Below, in pieces: positions 1 through 11,650 of a DNA stretch of 64,000 bases. The notes below the pieces were generated by a model. It was not told the origin of the DNA and did not search any database. It saw only the letters and a program-made list of their open reading frames with translations. The stretch comes from Hydrangea macrophylla (lineage: Eukaryota > Streptophyta > Magnoliopsida > Cornales > Hydrangeaceae). The position numbers and the translations under genes were made by a program. Positions within the stretch are counted from its first letter, which is position 1. Each line of letters starts with the position of its first letter. The stretch spans positions 117,328,458 to 117,392,457 of the forward strand of contig CM066994.1 of assembly GCA_033977485.1 (NCBI GenBank), in the 5' to 3' direction.

Positions 1-2
1 GA

Positions 3-419
3 CATCTCTTTACCCTCGGAGGTGGTGCTATTAGTTAGAGGACCATTAAGAAGAAATGCATTGCAGACTCAACTACAGAAGCTGAGTATGTGGCTGCTTA
101 TAAAGCCGCAAAGGAAGTTGATTGGCTCAAGAAGTTCCTTATGGAACTCGGGGTGGTACCAGCGTTATTGTCACCTATTATGCTATGCTATGATAATAGT
201 GGGGCAGTGGCTCAGTTCAAGGAACCAAGGAACCACGGAAAGGAAAAGCACGTAGAAAGGAAGTATCATCTCATTCGAGATATAGTCCAGCATGAACATG
301 TGACTGTCACCAAGATTATCACTGCTGATAATCTTGCGGATCCGTTTACAAAGGCTTTTCCACAGAAAGTCTTTGATCATCATCTAGATTGTTTAGGTCT
401 TAGATGTAGTGGGTTATGA
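3..419 (+). pseudogene. Ty1/copia RNase H C-terminal fragment with in-frame stop
   Basis: This is the C-terminal end of a copia polyprotein. The frame starting at position 3 reads through a 'TLGGGA' strand, the 'ADSTTEAEY' RNase H motif (from 63), 'CYDNSGA' and the 'DNLADPFTK' tail seen in copia RNase H domains, and ends at the stop at 417-419. A TAG at 36-38 stands where this family usually has Trp, so the frame is closed upstream and the element is dead. The rest of pol lies outside the window. About 15 bp after the stop comes a purine-rich tract and the LTR at 435, the expected order for the 3' end of a plus-strand element. Family assignment is secure; lineage within copia is not. Confidence 0.9.
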
Positions 420-421
420 GT

Positions 422-434
422 GCAAGTGGGAGTT
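422..434 (+). other. Polypurine tract of the left-edge copia element
   Basis: The purine-rich stretch CAAGTGGGAGT sits between the pol stop codon and the TGTTGGGATT start of the LTR. This is the normal place for the plus-strand priming site. Confidence 0.6.
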
Positions 435-1464
435 TGTTGGGATTGTGCCCTCAAACCCGGTCTTTATGTGTGAGACATTTGGCATTTTATTTATAGATAA
501 CATTAATACATTCTATTATGCATATTTTTCATGAGATGATTATTGTAATCCATAAGTATAATAGTAAGTAATTGGTGTATATATGAGACACATGTATGTG
601 AGATGCGAATTACTATTCTTTAATACTTAAAACTTATCACAGCGGATGATGAGACTGGACATCTCATCAGGTATACACTATAGCATGATTAACTACCATT
701 GGATGGAGTGATGAATCTCAATCACAAGAGTATGACTCTTAGTTAATATGCTAGTGCTTATAGTGCATTGACAGACTATGAGATTCCTATTGACATATAA
801 GACTGTCAACAGTCGATAGGAACTCATAACTTTTATAAGGTACGTACTCTTAATCTTGAAACGATTATGGACACAGACTGTGGATGTGACTACTTTGACT
901 TACCAATCAGTGAGGCCTTGCAAAATCAACACCTGGGTATCTTGGGTATGTCACATTCATAGGGTTGTGAACACATATTGTCGAGATAGAATCTACCCTC
1001 TGATGAAGAATAAGTATTCCCTTGAGAATGTCACCAAGTTGATTACTAAGAACTGTAGTCTTGTTGACAAGTAGTTATCAACATGTTTGGTAACCATAAG
1101 AGGTGAATGGGACTCAAGGAATGGATGCAATCATCATTCAGGTTGAAAGTAACAGTTTATCTTACTACCTGAAAATGATTATGAATGTTGATGATAGAAG
1201 AACATTAGTACACCATACAAGTCTAGTTATCGTTTCAGATTTGTTCTTTTACGTTGGAGTGCAGTTATCATTTTATAGTGGAGTAAAGTTAACTGGCCAG
1301 TTAGTTAATTCACTGATCAAAGAGTTTGATCATGGGAATTAACAATTGGTCTGAGCCAGAAATAAGGAACCTAGGAGGTCCCACTCTTAGCTCCGCCATA
1401 ATGCTTGGAAAGACACATGAGGATGATGAACCAATCAATTGAAAGAGTTTCAATGGGATGAAGG

Positions 1465-1576
1465 TTCGATCGCTCGAACTTGTTTCGATCGATTGAACTT
1501 TAGTTCAGTTCGATTGCTCGAACTTGTTTCGATCGATCGAAGGTTCAATCGATCGAAAGAGTTTCAATCGATCAAA
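1465..1576. repeat. Array of six TTCRATCGATYGAA-type palindromes in the copia LTR
   Basis: Six copies of a 14-bp near-palindrome (TTCGATCGATCGAA and variants) start at 1465, 1484, 1509, 1528, 1544 and 1563. Spacing is 16-25 bp, and the first four form two pairs 19 bp apart and 44 bp pair to pair. The array ends 23 bp before the TATA box, so it occupies the promoter-proximal U3. The same word recurs in the gypsy LTRs at 22262-22492 and 30720-30960. Confidence 0.85.
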
Positions 1577-1598
1577 GGTTAAAGTTGGTTTGGAAATC

Positions 1599-1605
1599 TA
1601 TAAAT
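1599..1605 (+). promoter_or_regulatory. LTR TATA box
   Basis: TATAAAT in the context CTATAAATGGGGA, directly downstream of the palindrome array. It is the best core-promoter candidate of this LTR. Confidence 0.5.
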
Positions 1606-2347
1606 GGGGAAGCTGCATACAGAAAAAGTTAGAACGTTGTCTTTTATTCTAGAAAGTTGCAGAACCTATTTTACGACTCCCAAACATTCATTCCTCCTTC
1701 ATTAGGGTTCCCACCAATCCTAGTCTATCCGGGAAGCAATCACAGGAGACATAAGGGTGAAGACCACCTAGAGATTGCTGCTGGACATTAAAGGAAAAAG
1801 AAATCAGAATTGGGTTCAAGACCACCACGTAATATTCTTGTCCCCTCTCTTATACGCATCTATAGAATTGATAAGTAGTAGATCCAGGAATACCAATAAG
1901 TTTTTGAAACTTGTTTTTCCGCTGCACGTGAGATTAAATTTTCTAAACCTAAATCCATCAGGAGTTCGTCGAGGAAGGATATGGGTTTGCGATCTAGCTG
2001 ATGGAAGTGCAGACTTTTATTTATTTATCTTTTATTAGTAGTAGAGGCACTAGATGCCGATCCTTTTATTACTATGTTGTAGGGCTCGACGCTTGGGATA
2101 TTGTTATCTTTCCTTTTTGTTTTTGTGAGTTGTAATAAATGGATTTAAGACTCTGATGATGTTTAATATTATGTAAGCCTAGAATCATCATGCTTATTGT
2201 TACTGCTTCTATTTACTGTTTATTACTTTTATCTTGGTTCTTTCTTGTATGGACAAGCACACGATCGTCATACTAGTCACATATCCATGGCTCTAAAGGT
2301 GAAAATTTTAAATTTTTTTCCCTAATTTGCTACACCGGTGCGTGACA

Positions 2348-3540
2348 ATTTAATTTTAAATCCACAAGAAAAGTATCAGCTTAAAATGATGGTTGAGTAA
2401 TTTTTATGAGTCAACAAAAACTTTTTAGTCCATTTAAAAATCCATATGTATATGTAATAGGCTACCCTATTCGTGCATACATATCCCGAATGTCTTAAAT
2501 CGTAGTCATAGGGGCAAAAAAAACCCTTGATTTAGGCCCTCCAAAAGTGAAGACCCTTTAACAATAGAAATCCTCTTATTTTACACTGTCTCTTTGACAA
2601 ATACAAAAGTAGAAATCTACCCAAAAATCCTTCATTACCAAACTTTTTAGGATAAGATCCATTCTAGATTTTAATATATTGATAGATCCTAAATTAACAT
2701 CATAAAGTTTATAGTGATTAGTCCATCATCCCCAAATTATGGGAATTTTGATGACTTTTTTTACCCTGTATATTTATGGAAGTCATTATAAATACGTATA
2801 TACATATATTAATATGGATTGTATATAATATTCATATCCTAAATATAATCAATTTTGATTATTAAATCCCATAATTATAGGCTTAGACACTGGAGTATGT
2901 CATCAATAGTACGTTACTACATAGTACGTTACTACATCTTGAGTATCTCAAATCAACCTCTTTTGTTATTTAGTATCTCCTCACACTTCACAAATTAACG
3001 AGGAGTTCATTACCATTTACTCAAATTGGTAAATTTATATTATGAACTGATTCACAGACCCATGAGTTTATACTTTGCTCAGAGTCACGAGGAGTTAGTC
3101 GTAACCTGCAGATCCACGAATTGCTAAGCACAAATGAGAAGTCGCTGAAATCTTGCACAGTGGTCATAAGGGACTGAACTGTCATGTGTCAAAGATCTCT
3201 GTTTTAAATTTATGTTTTTTTTGTTCTTTCAATAAATTATGAGTAGTGTCAAATTTAACACATGCAGAGTCTGAGTAGTGCAATTTTGTTGCACTAAATT
3301 AATGGTGGTGGAGTATCATATTGCCTTCAATGTTTTGTTTTGTTTTGTTTTTTTTTGGTTTTGGTTTTGTTTTGTTTTGTTTTGTTTTTTGTTTTGTTTT
3401 TTGTTTTTTTTTTGTTGAACATATTGTCACGTCACATGGTTTGTTATGGTAATAAATTGCTCTTTCAATTGTTAATGCCAGTTTAAATTTCCCAGTGTTG
3501 TATCTTGTTTACTGTAATTTTGTCACTACGACATGTTTTT
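2348..3540. other. AT-rich intergenic sequence without a gene
   Basis: I see no ORF with protein-like composition. Content is AT-rich unique-looking DNA ending in a TTTTG-type simple repeat at about 3333-3415 (runs of GTTTT). Confidence 0.6.
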
Positions 3541-3541
3541 G

Positions 3542-4330
3542 GTAGGCTTTTTTGCAGTTATAACTTATAAGTGACTAGTGCACTAAAAGTCGAGGGATTA
3601 CAATAAATATGTGGTTCTGAGACCAAACTTAACCTATGTTAATACACATGTTCCAAATGGTTTGGTTACAGAAATCCAATATCCAAAAAAATAAGAAAAC
3701 TGCAGCAACTAGTATAAGTGTATAATTTTACATTGCATTTGAATAAAGGAATCGACCTTTTGCATTATTAATGTCTAATCTAGCCCCAAGACTATAATTT
3801 TTACAGTGTCGATGCATGCAATTAATATCAGTGAATCAACCCACTATTGTAGAGCTATAGCAAACAACATATAGATATGCTATGCATAGCCACTGCATGT
3901 GTTTATAGCAAAAAAACATCACTAAATCATCCCAGTGTCGCTATGGATTGTTTTTGGTAGAAATTTTTGCTGTTATAAGTGAATGGTCCACTATAAGTCG
4001 AGAGATTGCAGTATATATATATAGTTCTGACATTCAACTTAAACTATGTACATACACATGTTCCAATATGTTTTGGTTACAAAAATCTAATATTCAAAAT
4101 TAGGAAAACAACAACTAGCACAAGTACAAAATTTCACATTGCATGCATTAGAACACGAGAATCGACTTCTTCCATTATTAATGTCTAACCTAGCCAAAGA
4201 CTATAAGTTTTATAGTGTCTGTACATTAGACATCACTGAATCAACCCAATGTTATAGAGTTATAGTAAAAATATATATAGATATGCTATGCATAGCCAAA
4301 AAAAACATATTCAACACACATAGCAAAAAA
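3542..4330. repeat. Diverged tandem duplication, about 415-bp unit
   Basis: Two diverged copies (about 3542-3920 and 3956-4325) share the same order of landmarks: TTTTTGC(A/T)GTTATAA, AAGTCGAG(G/A)GATT, ACACATGTTCCAA, ATTATTAATGTCTAA and GATATGCTATGCATAGCC. Corresponding landmarks are about 415 bp apart. No coding potential; origin unknown. Confidence 0.75.
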
Positions 4331-4579
4331 CTAGTTTAGATATGTAGTGTTTTTCAGCTCCTCGATGTGCTGCTGGAACCCTGTGCTTGTTGAGGGCTTT
4401 GTCTCATAGCTTGATTTTGACAAATAGTAAATCGAGTGCGACGAGTGTACTCCTAAAGCCCAATCCAGTCTGACATTGTCTGCGACATTTTTTTTTCCGA
4501 TGCTGATGCACGTGATGCATTGGTAGTGTACTTGTTATAATGAAAGATTTATAATAACTGAGTGAGAATTTTACCACTC

Positions 4580-4865
4580 TGTATTTTTTTCCTCTAATAA
4601 TGTGAAAAAAATTTCACATCTCAGTGTTAAATTTTTCACTAAACCAAGACTTTTCATATGATTAGTGGTAAGTATAGAATTCTAACATTGCACAAACTTA
4701 TCTTTTCATGTGGGTTTGCTCCGGTAGTGTAAAGAAATTTTCACATTTCAGTATGAAATTTGTCACTCATTTGTGACTAATCATTCATGTTGTTGTAATG
4801 TGGTAGTGTGAAGAGTTGTTAACATTTCAGTGTGAAAATTATCACTCACTTGTAACTTCCTACAC
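4580..4865. repeat. Degenerate repeat of a GTGAAA...TTTCAC hairpin-like unit
   Basis: Three imperfect units near 4600-4640, 4725-4780 and 4798-4855 share the pattern GTGaAgAAaTTTTCACATtTCAGTgTGAAA followed by a TCACT run (about half of each unit is inverted). AT-rich, no coding potential. Confidence 0.5.
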
Positions 4866-5869
4866 TAGTGATAAATTTGCACAAAACATTTTCAATCAAT
4901 GTGAGTTTGACAAGTTACATCAGGTTTACAAAAGCAGAGTAATGCAATAAACTTAATAGTGAAGTATGTGTGTTATGAATATTAGTACTCCACTATTCAA
5001 GAATTGATAAGAAGCCATGTTATTTGGTTACAATATACTAGTCATAGTAAGATCTAATCTAGCATGTGTTGGACCTACAAATCAAAAGAAATAAAGTTGT
5101 ACTGGTGTTTCGCAAATTAATCACACCAACACGAAAGGTCGAATGTTGTATGATAAAGTGGCGAAGAAAAATATCAGAAGCAAAAATCTTTGTTTTTTTT
5201 TCCTAAACCTTTTTCAGTAAATCATCTTTATACAACGATCAAACAAAGCCAAATAGGCATAAATCTAGTGACAAATTGACCCAGATTTGACAACAGGTAA
5301 TGTTGCAAAAATGAATCTAAACACCAAGAAACACAAATGTTGTTGTGGACTGAAAATGGGGTAGCGACACGAGTGCAAATTTCTTCAGAAAAAAAAAAAA
5401 AAAACCTTGAACGACACAGAGAGCAAAATTTCTTCAGAAAAAAAAAACTTGAGTATGATGTTTGTGGACTGAAAATGCCAGTTTGTCAAGAATGAACTGA
5501 GAAAATCAAACTCTGTTGTTTGAATTTGGAAATCCTATAATTTCGCAGTGATCGTGGCTCATCCGTTGCGCAAACTGTGAGATTGAGAGTTTAGAATGTA
5601 AATTGTGTTCTTGGCATGGGATGAGATAAGGGGCAGTATGGCCATAAACTATTTGGTAAACCTATCACTAAATACTTTTTTGAGTTGGGCCTATTCTAAA
5701 TAGGACACACCTAATATGACTACCAATTATCCCGTAAAAAAGGCTGAATACAAATTCAAAAAGAAAATTTATGTCGTCATTATTTTCCAAATTTTAAAAT
5801 GATATCTTTCCTTTTCTTTTCTTTTTTTTTCTTTTTTGTAGAAAATTAGAAATCCTCTCTTTTTAGTTG

Positions 5870-5907
<38 letters not shown>

Positions 5908-6360
5908 TTTTAGAAATGTATTTACTAATTTTGCATAAATAACTGAGAAAATCAACTTGAATAATAAAGTTACAATAAATTTTTTTTTTAAACTCCGTTT
6001 AATATTGCGACTTTTGGTCTCATATTGTCTCAAAATGGCCCATATCTATGTAAACATGTATTTACATATAGATATGGATTGAGTGTGTGTGGGTAAAATT
6101 ATTGAACTTCACCCCCACACTATACAAACTTAAGTGCAGGACTAGCTTGGTCCATTAGCTTGATCCACCAAATTCAACTAAAACAAATGTCATTCTTGTC
6201 GGTTTATGTTAGTATTTATCTCACATCGCTTTCTTTCATCTTCTTTTTTCCAAGTTAAATGACTTTTGGTATAAAGAAATCTCAATGGCTCTTTATTCAA
6301 TTGAAAATGAATACTTAAGTCCAAGTTGGAGAACACTATTTTATTTCTAAATTTCAACAC
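4866..6360. other. Intergenic sequence with a CT microsatellite
   Basis: No supportable gene. It contains poly-A tracts near 5389 and 5438 and a (CT)n microsatellite at 5872-5904. Short ORFs here have low-complexity composition. Confidence 0.55.
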
Positions 6361-6924
6361 TTTAAGGGCTCGTTTGGTAAAATTGTGGTTTTTTGTTTTT
6401 TGTTTTCGTTATCGTTTTTTAGGAAAATCAAAATAGAAAACGTTTGGTAATTAAAGGCTCGTTTGGTAAAGTTGTGGTTTTCTGTCTTTTGTTTTCGTTA
6501 TCGTTTTTTTTAGGAAAATCAAAATAGAAACATTTGGTAATGTTTCTATTTTTTTCACCACAAAAAAAAAAAGAAAAAGAAAAAGAAAAACGTTTTTAGA
6601 ATGAAGGCAAAAAATGAAAACGCAAAAAATTTGTACTGGAGTTTTAAAAAACGGAAACCATCGGTCGAGAAACAAGTCGTTGTCAACTTTAAAAATGATA
6701 AACCCGCCGCTCCCTCTCTCATCCCTTGCCAGTGGGCATTTAATGCCCCCTCTCTCTCTCTTTTTTTGTCCAGTGTCTCAGAAACAAACCACATTTGTGA
6801 TATGAGTAGGCTTAGTAGTTAGTGTTAGTAATACATGCACACCCAGGGGGGGGTACCCCATTTTAAAACAAGGGAGGCTTGGCCTAAGGCCCCTAAGGTT
6901 GGGCAATATTGATTTAAAGGATAG

Positions 6925-8075
6925 TCCATTAACAATAACCTCTACAAGGACAAAAGCTCAAGCCAATTTTTTAGCCCTAGTCCATAGCATCAACATTTCA
7001 CTTTTCAAATCCATTTCAATATTTTTGTTTTACCAAACTACCCAATTTCATCTTTCCCATAAAAAAAAAAAAAAAAGAGTGAGCTCTCTCTCTCATCCTC
7101 CCATGGCCACCATTACCACCACCCCTACCTGACCTCCGGCCACGAACTCCGGCGACCACCACCTGTGACATCCGACGACCCCCACCGGCGACTAACACCA
7201 TCGCCACCACCATCGCCGGCCACCACCACCACTTCGCCACCACCACCACCAAAACAAACCTAGATCGCCACCAACACCATTACCACTACAGCCGGCCACC
7301 ACCACCAACACCATCACCACATCAAACCAGATCTGGATCTGGATCTGCTTGAGTTTTCATATTAGAAGCAAATCTGGAAATTTACAGTAAGAGAAATTTC
7401 ACTTACTATATTTTGAAGTGAATTTTTTTTACTTTTTAAGTGAAGATCTTGAGTGAAATTTCACTTATTATAAGTTAAGTGAAATTTCAATTACTGTAAA
7501 ACCTAGTGGTTCATAGGTGTTTGTGTGAGAATCAAAATCACCATTGATCTAGGCTTGGTAGGATGTCAAACTATTAAGAGAAATTTCACATCATAAGAGA
7601 AATTTCTCTTAAGATTTCTGATTTCTGATTTCTGGACTGTATTTTCATTTTATTGAATCATAGCTGTGATGTCCAATTAATGGTTCAGAGAAATGCAAGT
7701 GACATGGTTTCATTCAATAATCATCATAATAGTATCAGCCTAATCCTCAATGGGCTTTGTTTCAATTCCTTGAATTCCTCAGTTCATAGTGCACTCATAA
7801 TGATAACAAAAATGTGATGAGTGGTGGTCACCGGAGCTCATCGTGGGGGTCGCCGGAGTTGGTCGTAGTGATCGCCGGATCTGGTAGTGGTGGTGGCCGG
7901 AGGTCAGGGGTGGTGGTAATGATGGCTAGGGTTTGGTAGAAAGGTTAGATGAAGAAGATGAGGGTACTTTAGTCAAAAAATGTGCTAAAGAGCTTAGACC
8001 AATGTGTTTTATTAAGTGTCCTTAATTCCAATATAACTTGTTTTAATGTCCTATTCACCAATTTTCCCTTAAAAC
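6925..8075. mobile_element. Foldback-like inverted repeat with CCGGCC/CACCAC arms
   Basis: The GC-rich arm at 7100-7200 (CCACCATTACCACC, CTGACCTCCGGCCAC, CTCCGGCGACC) recurs as its reverse complement at about 7830-7935. Flanking AT-rich sequence (CTACCCAATTTCATC at 7038 versus GATGAGGGTACTTTAG at 7957) is also inverted. The sequence between holds GAAATTTCACTTA-type repeats (7380-7500). This looks like a non-autonomous foldback or Mutator-like element; the GC-rich arm resembles a plant 5' UTR or low-complexity coding sequence. The short ORFs inside have repeat composition and I do not call them genes. Confidence 0.4.
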
Positions 8076-8089
8076 AATTGGCTCTCTTG

Positions 8090-8185
8090 ACCACCTCTGA
8101 GGAGTACCTAGAGAGACTCGAACCCACAACCTCCCCATTAGGGGGGTGGGCTCTGGCCAGCTCGGCTAGCGAGCTGGTTCTCACT
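8090..8185 (-). mobile_element. tRNA-derived SINE head
   Basis: On the minus strand there is a pol III A box, TAGCCGAGCTGG (8157-8168), matching TRGCNNAGYNGG, and a B box, GGTTCGAGTCT (8114-8124), about 33 bp apart. A complete tRNA cloverleaf is not evident, so a SINE head or decayed tRNA pseudogene is the likeliest reading. A second B-box-like GGTTCGAACTC lies on the minus strand near 8286-8296. Confidence 0.5.
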
Positions 8186-8712
8186 TTACATTCAATGTAT
8201 ATTCATATATCACTTAAATAATCAAAAGAGAAAGCAACAACTTAGCCTTTGTAAAAAAAGCTCTTTATATCACATTCATACTAGAGTTCGAACCTCGCCC
8301 ACCTCTTCGGAACCTGACACTTATGTACTCGCACGAGACTATTAGACCAAATGATCAAGAAAAATATATATGTATTTTGGTGAGATCTAATTGAAAAAAT
8401 AGATTTGATATTTATACCATCACCAAACGTGTTTAGTGTTTTTGTTATCATATAGAAATATATATATATATATATATATATATATCAATAATGTTACCAA
8501 ACAAGTTTTCTGTTTTCAATTTATATATATATATTGATTTTCATTTTTAAAAAACTAAAAACTAAAAACAGAAAACGTTACCATGTGAGCCCTAAGTAAA
8601 TAGAACACTAGTTAATGATAACATTGTAATTACCGCACTCTCATGTATTTTCTTAATTTGGCTGTGGCTTCCAACAAAAATAACCTGAATTGCTGAGGTA
8701 AATGCATATAGT

Positions 8713-8997
8713 TAGGGTGTGTTTGATAATCCAATTAAGTAGTGAAAATAAAAATTTTCGGCACTTATTTATTTTCAATGCATTTGTTAATGTGACATTT
8801 AGTTGAAAAAGCAGTCAAAACTCACTGAAAATGTTAAGTGATAAAATTCTATTGAAAATAATCATTGAATGCAGTTTATTTCATTACTTGAAATTCAATT
8901 TTCGTATTACAAATTTAACCCCTTAGAATTATCTGTAGTTACAATTTAGCACTTGATTCTCAGTACATAATTTTCAGTTTTATCAAACGAACCCTTA
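8713..8997. mobile_element. MITE with AGGGTGTGTTTGATAA-type ends
   Basis: The left end TTAGGGTGTGTTTGATAA is inverted at the right end (TTATCAAACGAACCCTTA). The interior is AT-rich and noncoding, about 285 bp in all. Superfamily uncertain; hAT-like ends are the best guess. Confidence 0.5.
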
Positions 8998-9939
8998 CTA
9001 TTTTAGGTTTTAATAATCACTTATTTACGTTTGTTCACAAAAGGTGTGACAATTTGGATTAGTTTTTTCGCAGTTTATTTAAAAACCGAATACTTTGTAA
9101 GCATAACCCAATTATTTATTTATTTATTATTTTTTTTTTGTTTTTTTAAAAAAAAAATGTTTTGGTTTGCAGCTTTCAAAAAAAAAAAAAAAAAAACTCT
9201 GATTTTGTGCAAAATGAAAATCTCTAGTACCAAAAAGTGGAAGTGGTGAAAAGCTTTAACCCGGCCAAATGGGGTCGAAATGAAAATTACAAAGCTCTAT
9301 CTCTTCGCACTTTTTGGGGAAATGAAAACACAACAAAATTTATCCAACACCCACATAGGAAAATCTAAGATCAGAAGAGAAACCAAAAGGGGAAGGAGAA
9401 TTTTTAACAGGTGTTCTGTTGTTCAGTCCTCAAATTGATTGGTGATGAATTAAGTTTGACCTAAAACATTTGCTTCAAATTAATAATGGTAGTGTACATT
9501 GGGGGTATCGTTGCAATTTTCAATTTTCTTAATTTCTTAAATGAGAACTAAGAAGGTTTTTTTTTTTTTTTTTTTTTTCCTCTAAATTTTTGGGTTATAA
9601 AAACGACAACTTACCATAAAGGCCCTCAGTGTGCTAATTATAAGCCACTTTGAGACAATGATATACCAGCGATGATGACGGATCGCTTGAATAAATACAT
9701 GAATCTCACCCCTATCATTAGGGTGACGATATGTGGTGTATGGATTGGTAGAGTATCAATCAATTTTTCTAAATATCCACATTTAGATTTACATTAATTT
9801 CATTTATTTCCCTCCCAACCAACCCTCTAATCTCTATTTTTCTTCAACAACCTCTCTTGGTAGACCATCTAGAATCAATGGTGATTATCAAACATTTAAC
9901 CAAAAAATTGTACTACATAAAATTATAGTATATCCATGC

Positions 9940-9970
<31 letters not shown>

Positions 9971-10080
9971 GTGTGGACCAATTCAAATCCCCTCTTCCAA
10001 GTAACAAAACAATATTCTTTTGAACCTTATACCAATTCATTTGTACCAATATAGTAATATATTGAAGTCAAACACAACCC
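8998..10080. other. Intergenic sequence upstream of the ZCF37-like gene
   Basis: No gene seen. Poly-T/poly-A tracts at 9128-9195 and 9559-9579 and a (TA)n microsatellite at about 9947-9970. Confidence 0.5.
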
Positions 10081-10082
10081 CC

Positions 10083-10090
10083 TATATAAT
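10083..10090 (+). promoter_or_regulatory. Possible TATA box of the ZCF37-like gene
   Basis: TATATAAT in CCCCTATATAATACAAAC lies about 235 bp before the ATG at 10324. Spacing is reasonable for a plant gene with a leader of about 200 bp, but TATA-like strings are common in this AT-rich DNA. Confidence 0.35.
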
Positions 10091-10323
10091 ACAAACTTCC
10101 ATGCAAGGTTTTCATTTTTATTTTTATTTTTATTTTTTTGCTGGCCTTTCATTTGACTATTATTGCTTTGATCTGGTCTTCCAAACAGACCCTTATTAAA
10201 CAGCTTGTGTTTGTCTGAATATATCTATTCTCTGTCACAATACAACCCCAAGACTTGTGACTTTAGTATTATCATTATTTTTTTTAATCAAAACATCAAT
10301 ACCCAATTTCAGAAAGAAAAAAA

Positions 10324-10974
10324 ATGAACCCTTTGGTTTCTGGTTCTTCTCCTCATCATGATCAAGAAGAAAATGGTAAGAATTCAAGAAAACCAAGTGG
10401 TTACAAAAGCAGGGATACGAAAAACCCGTATGCAAATCGCGGTATCGACAAGTTCTCTGAACTTTTAACAGATCTTGAAGACAAGAAGAAGAAGATTTAC
10501 ACAAAGATGGGCTCTGAGGACATCTCTGTAATTCACTTCAAATACACAGAGTCAAACAAAGTCAAGCCAGTTGTGGTGAAATTTAGAGATCCTAACAAGC
10601 AAGAAGAGGTCAAAGACAAGCATGTAACATTAAGTAATTCAGAGGATTCTGATAATAAGAACCCAATTGAGTCCCCAAAGATTGATACAAAAATGGCTTT
10701 GGATCAAAAGATTGAGAAGAAGATCAAGAAGAGCAATTCATACGATTGGAGAGAGAATTTATATTATTTGGTTGCTGTTTTGATGTTTGTTTTGTTGTTT
10801 TTGGCTATGTTTGGGAGGTCACTAGCAATAGTTTGTACTTCTCTTGGGTGGTTTTTGGTCCCTGCTATTAAAGGAGCAAATTCAGATATGAAAAGGCCAA
10901 AGAAGATCAAGAAAGAATATCGAAGAAATGTGAGTGATGATAAGATTGTACACCTACATAGGAAGAGCTGGTGA
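10324..10974 (+). CDS. ZCF37-like protein, intronless, 216 aa
   Basis: This is the only intact ORF in the window with a protein-like composition. Residues 34-62 read NPYANRGIDKFSELLTDLED followed by KKKKIYTKMG, the signature I associate with the plant-specific ZCF37 family (Arabidopsis At1g59590 and relatives), followed by 'ISVIHFKYTES' and 'KPVVVKFRD' (67-89). The middle (90-140) is charged and lysine-rich. Residues about 146-182 are strongly hydrophobic with one GRS break near 164-166, so one or two membrane segments are likely, followed by a basic tail to Trp216. The molecular function of this family is not established. The start is the first ATG after a purine-rich AAAGAAAAAAA leader and gives the full motif. 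No intron sites are needed. The family call is from memory of the motif and should be confirmed. Confidence 0.75.
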   Translation: MNPLVSGSSPHHDQEENGKNSRKPSGYKSRDTKNPYANRGIDKFSELLTDLEDKKKKIYTKMGSEDISVIHFKYTESNKVKPVVVKFRDPNKQEEVKDKHVTLSNSEDSDNKNPIESPKIDTKMALDQKIEKKIKKSNSYDWRENLYYLVAVLMFVLLFLAMFGRSLAIVCTSLGWFLVPAIKGANSDMKRPKKIKKEYRRNVSDDKIVHLHRKSW

Positions 10975-11459
10975 TGATGATCTAAATGATTTCTGGTCCG
11001 TTTTTAGAATATGAATTTGATTTTCCCTCACCACCCCCCTCTTTCTGTGAATTTCAATTTTCTTTTCTCCTTTTGTGTGTTGGAAATGTTGGATTGAATT
11101 GGAATATCAATCTGTCTTTGGACATGCTAATCAAATGTAAATTAAAAGTAACATTTACCATATTTTGGTTTTTTGTTTTTATTTTGGAGTCAAATATGAC
11201 TAGAGGGTCTGTTTAGGATTTTCGGAAAAAATTCTAAAATTTTCGGAATGTAAAATAACCTTTCAAATGCCAATTCCAAAATTTCTAAGTTTTCATATGA
11301 TTCTGAATTTTTGAAAAAATCATAATTTTTAAAACTTTTTGGAATCAGAATTTTTAGGCAAAAATAAAAATTCCACATGTCATTGCTTCAACGATTTTTT
11401 GTAAATTGGATTTTAAGACCAAATTTTTTAAAATTGTAATAAAACCCCGTTTTGATGTA

Positions 11460-11500
<41 letters not shown>
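10975..11500. other. 3' flank of the ZCF37-like gene
   Basis: The first roughly 180 bp probably hold the 3' UTR; no single AATAAA stands out. From about 11200 the sequence becomes a repeat-like run of GGAATTTTCGG/TCGGAATTTT motifs that resumes at 11700-11880, ending in a (TA)n tract at 11465-11500. Confidence 0.4.
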
Positions 11501-11501
<1 letters not shown>

Positions 11502-11650
11502 GAGCCAGGCTCCAGTGCGCACTGGGTGAACGCACTGGAGTTTTAAGCCTAAAAAAATCGCAGAGCACACCGCTGACCCATGATTTTTTTAGGCTTGAAA
11601 TTCCAGTGTGTTCACCCAGTGCGCTTATCTAGTGCACACTAGAGCCAAAC
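11501..11650. mobile_element. Micron-like foldback element in a TA repeat, copy 1
   Basis: About 150 bp flanked on both sides by (TA)n. The left arm AGAGCCAGGCTCCAGTGCGC continues through CACTGGGTGAACGCACTGG and TTTTAAGCCTAAAAAAATC. The right arm is its inverted complement (GATTTTTTTAGGCTT, GTGTTCACCCAGTGCGC, GAGCCAAAC). The whole unit can fold into one hairpin. Two diverged copies lie at 35171 and 35333, also in TA repeats. Confidence 0.75.

Larger units (their letters stand above)
435..2347 (+). mobile_element. 3' LTR of the left-edge copia element
   Basis: The LTR starts TGTTGGGATTGTGCCC directly after the polypurine tract. The right border is inferred: the first plausible CA end is in GTGCGTGACA at about 2347. 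Because the 5' LTR lies outside the window, neither the end nor the target-site duplication can be confirmed. About 1.9 kb is long for a copia LTR, so it may end earlier or hold an insertion. Inside are a cluster of six palindromic 14-mers (1465-1576), a TATA box (1599-1605) and AT-rich U5-like sequence. It encodes no convincing protein. Confidence 0.7.
6365..8594. mobile_element. Candidate large TIR element ending AGGGCTCGTTTGGTAA
   Basis: The left end AGGGCTCGTTTGGTAA (6365) is matched in inverted orientation by TTACCATGTGAGCCCT (8578-8593). Subterminal GTTTTCTGTTTT-like sequence is also inverted. The left end is duplicated in tandem with an 89-bp period (GGCTCG at 6367 and 6456). This type of end, with a GTTTGGTAA motif, is common in plant hAT- or Mutator-like non-autonomous elements. 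A clear target-site duplication was not found, so it could be two separate elements. Confidence 0.4.

Noticed and set aside
7016..7252. Val/Gly-rich minus-strand ORF
   Set aside because: It is the CCACCACC/CCGGCC foldback arm read in antisense; repeat composition only.
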